Below, one piece after another: positions 63,885 through 64,000 of a stretch of DNA of 64,000 nt. Position 1 is the first letter of the stretch. Every line of letters begins with the position of its first letter. The notes under the pieces are model-generated. The model worked only from the letters and a program-made list of their open reading frames with translations. It did not search any database and had not been told where the DNA came from. The DNA lies in NCBI GenBank assembly GCA_011053005.1, contig DRHW01000032.1, forward strand, positions 62,001-126,000. The letters run 5' to 3'. Origin of the DNA: Methylophaga sp. GTDB taxonomy: Bacteria; Pseudomonadota; Gammaproteobacteria; Nitrosococcales; Methylophagaceae. A program made the position numbers and the translations under genes.

Positions 63885-64000
63885 ATGGATAAAATCTTTC
63901 TCAACGACCTCAAAATAGACACAATTATCGGCATTTATGACTGGGAGCGTGAAACGTTACAAACGCTTGGGTTTGATTTGGAAATGGACTGGGATATTGC
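63885..64000 (+). CDS. folB: Dihydroneopterin aldolase FolB, 3' end cut by window edge
   Basis: The first 38 codons are present: MDKIFLNDLKIDTIIGIYDW, then ERETLQTLGFDLEMD. This is the N-terminus of FolB, which converts dihydroneopterin to 6-hydroxymethyl-dihydropterin and glycolaldehyde in folate synthesis. DLKIDTIIGIYDWER is diagnostic. Divergent from plsY, the usual order. The rest lies beyond the right edge. Confidence 0.92.
   Translation, partial: MDKIFLNDLKIDTIIGIYDWERETLQTLGFDLEMDWDI

Noticed and set aside
1-64000. CRISPR arrays, insertion sequences, rRNA genes, prophage
   Set aside because: No regularly spaced repeats, transposase genes, rRNA segments or phage structural genes were recognised on either strand.

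Overview
The window looks like chromosomal DNA of a marine-type methylotrophic gammaproteobacterium, most likely Methylophaga or a close relative. This is inference from gene content; no 16S rRNA gene is present. Supporting signs are a low-to-moderate GC content, the sucrose operon sps-spp-fruK-ams known from halotolerant methylotrophs and methanotrophs, a free-standing pqqA (PQQ is the cofactor of methanol dehydrogenase), a formamidase cluster ordered like the fmd genes of Methylophilus, and a gammaproteobacterial rpsU-yqeY-dnaG-rpoD block.

Layout. 1-1.03 kb: an integron integrase cut by the left edge. 1.1-5.0 kb: an electrophile and aldehyde defence cluster (NemR-type repressor, SDR, YqhD, NemA) with two copies of a likely NemR operator. 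5.1-7.4 kb: a diguanylate cyclase with two periplasmic binding-protein domains. 7.5-20.4 kb, minus strand: one long nitrogen-scavenging array running porin, formamidase, FmdB, urtABCDE, ureDABCEFG. It would take up urea and short amides, split formamide to formate and ammonia, and hydrolyse urea. 20.6-35.2 kb: a signalling-rich stretch with a lipoprotein, a dCache-GGDEF protein, an NCS1-transporter-like hybrid kinase overlapping its LuxR-type regulator, a very large CHASE-PAS-GGDEF-EAL protein, an SRPBCC protein, and a CHASE hybrid kinase divergent from a NarL-type regulator.

35.2-43.9 kb: an EamA exporter, a PNPOx-like protein, peroxiredoxin plus glutathione reductase, orphan pqqA with its own terminator, a DUF4136 lipoprotein, two small Fur-box-preceded proteins, and LysR divergent from cytochrome b561, YceI and pirin. 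44.0-49.9 kb: the sucrose synthesis and turnover operon (osmoprotection and carbon storage). 50.0-54.3 kb: Sel1/SPOR protein, DUF5677-like protein, MFS transporter, PEP-CTERM-type surface protein. 54.9-56.9 kb: an isolated P-loop ATPase with a C-terminal PD-(D/E)XK-like nuclease domain, beside the 3' end of a tRNA. This is the best candidate here for an undescribed system, probably defence. 57.0-64.0 kb: core genes tRNA-Ile2, rpoD, dnaG, yqeY, rpsU, tsaD, DUF2058, plsY and the start of folB. The tRNA begins six bases after the rpoD stop codon.

Six-frame reading was done by eye. Family names rest on recognised motifs and remembered homologues, not on database searches.
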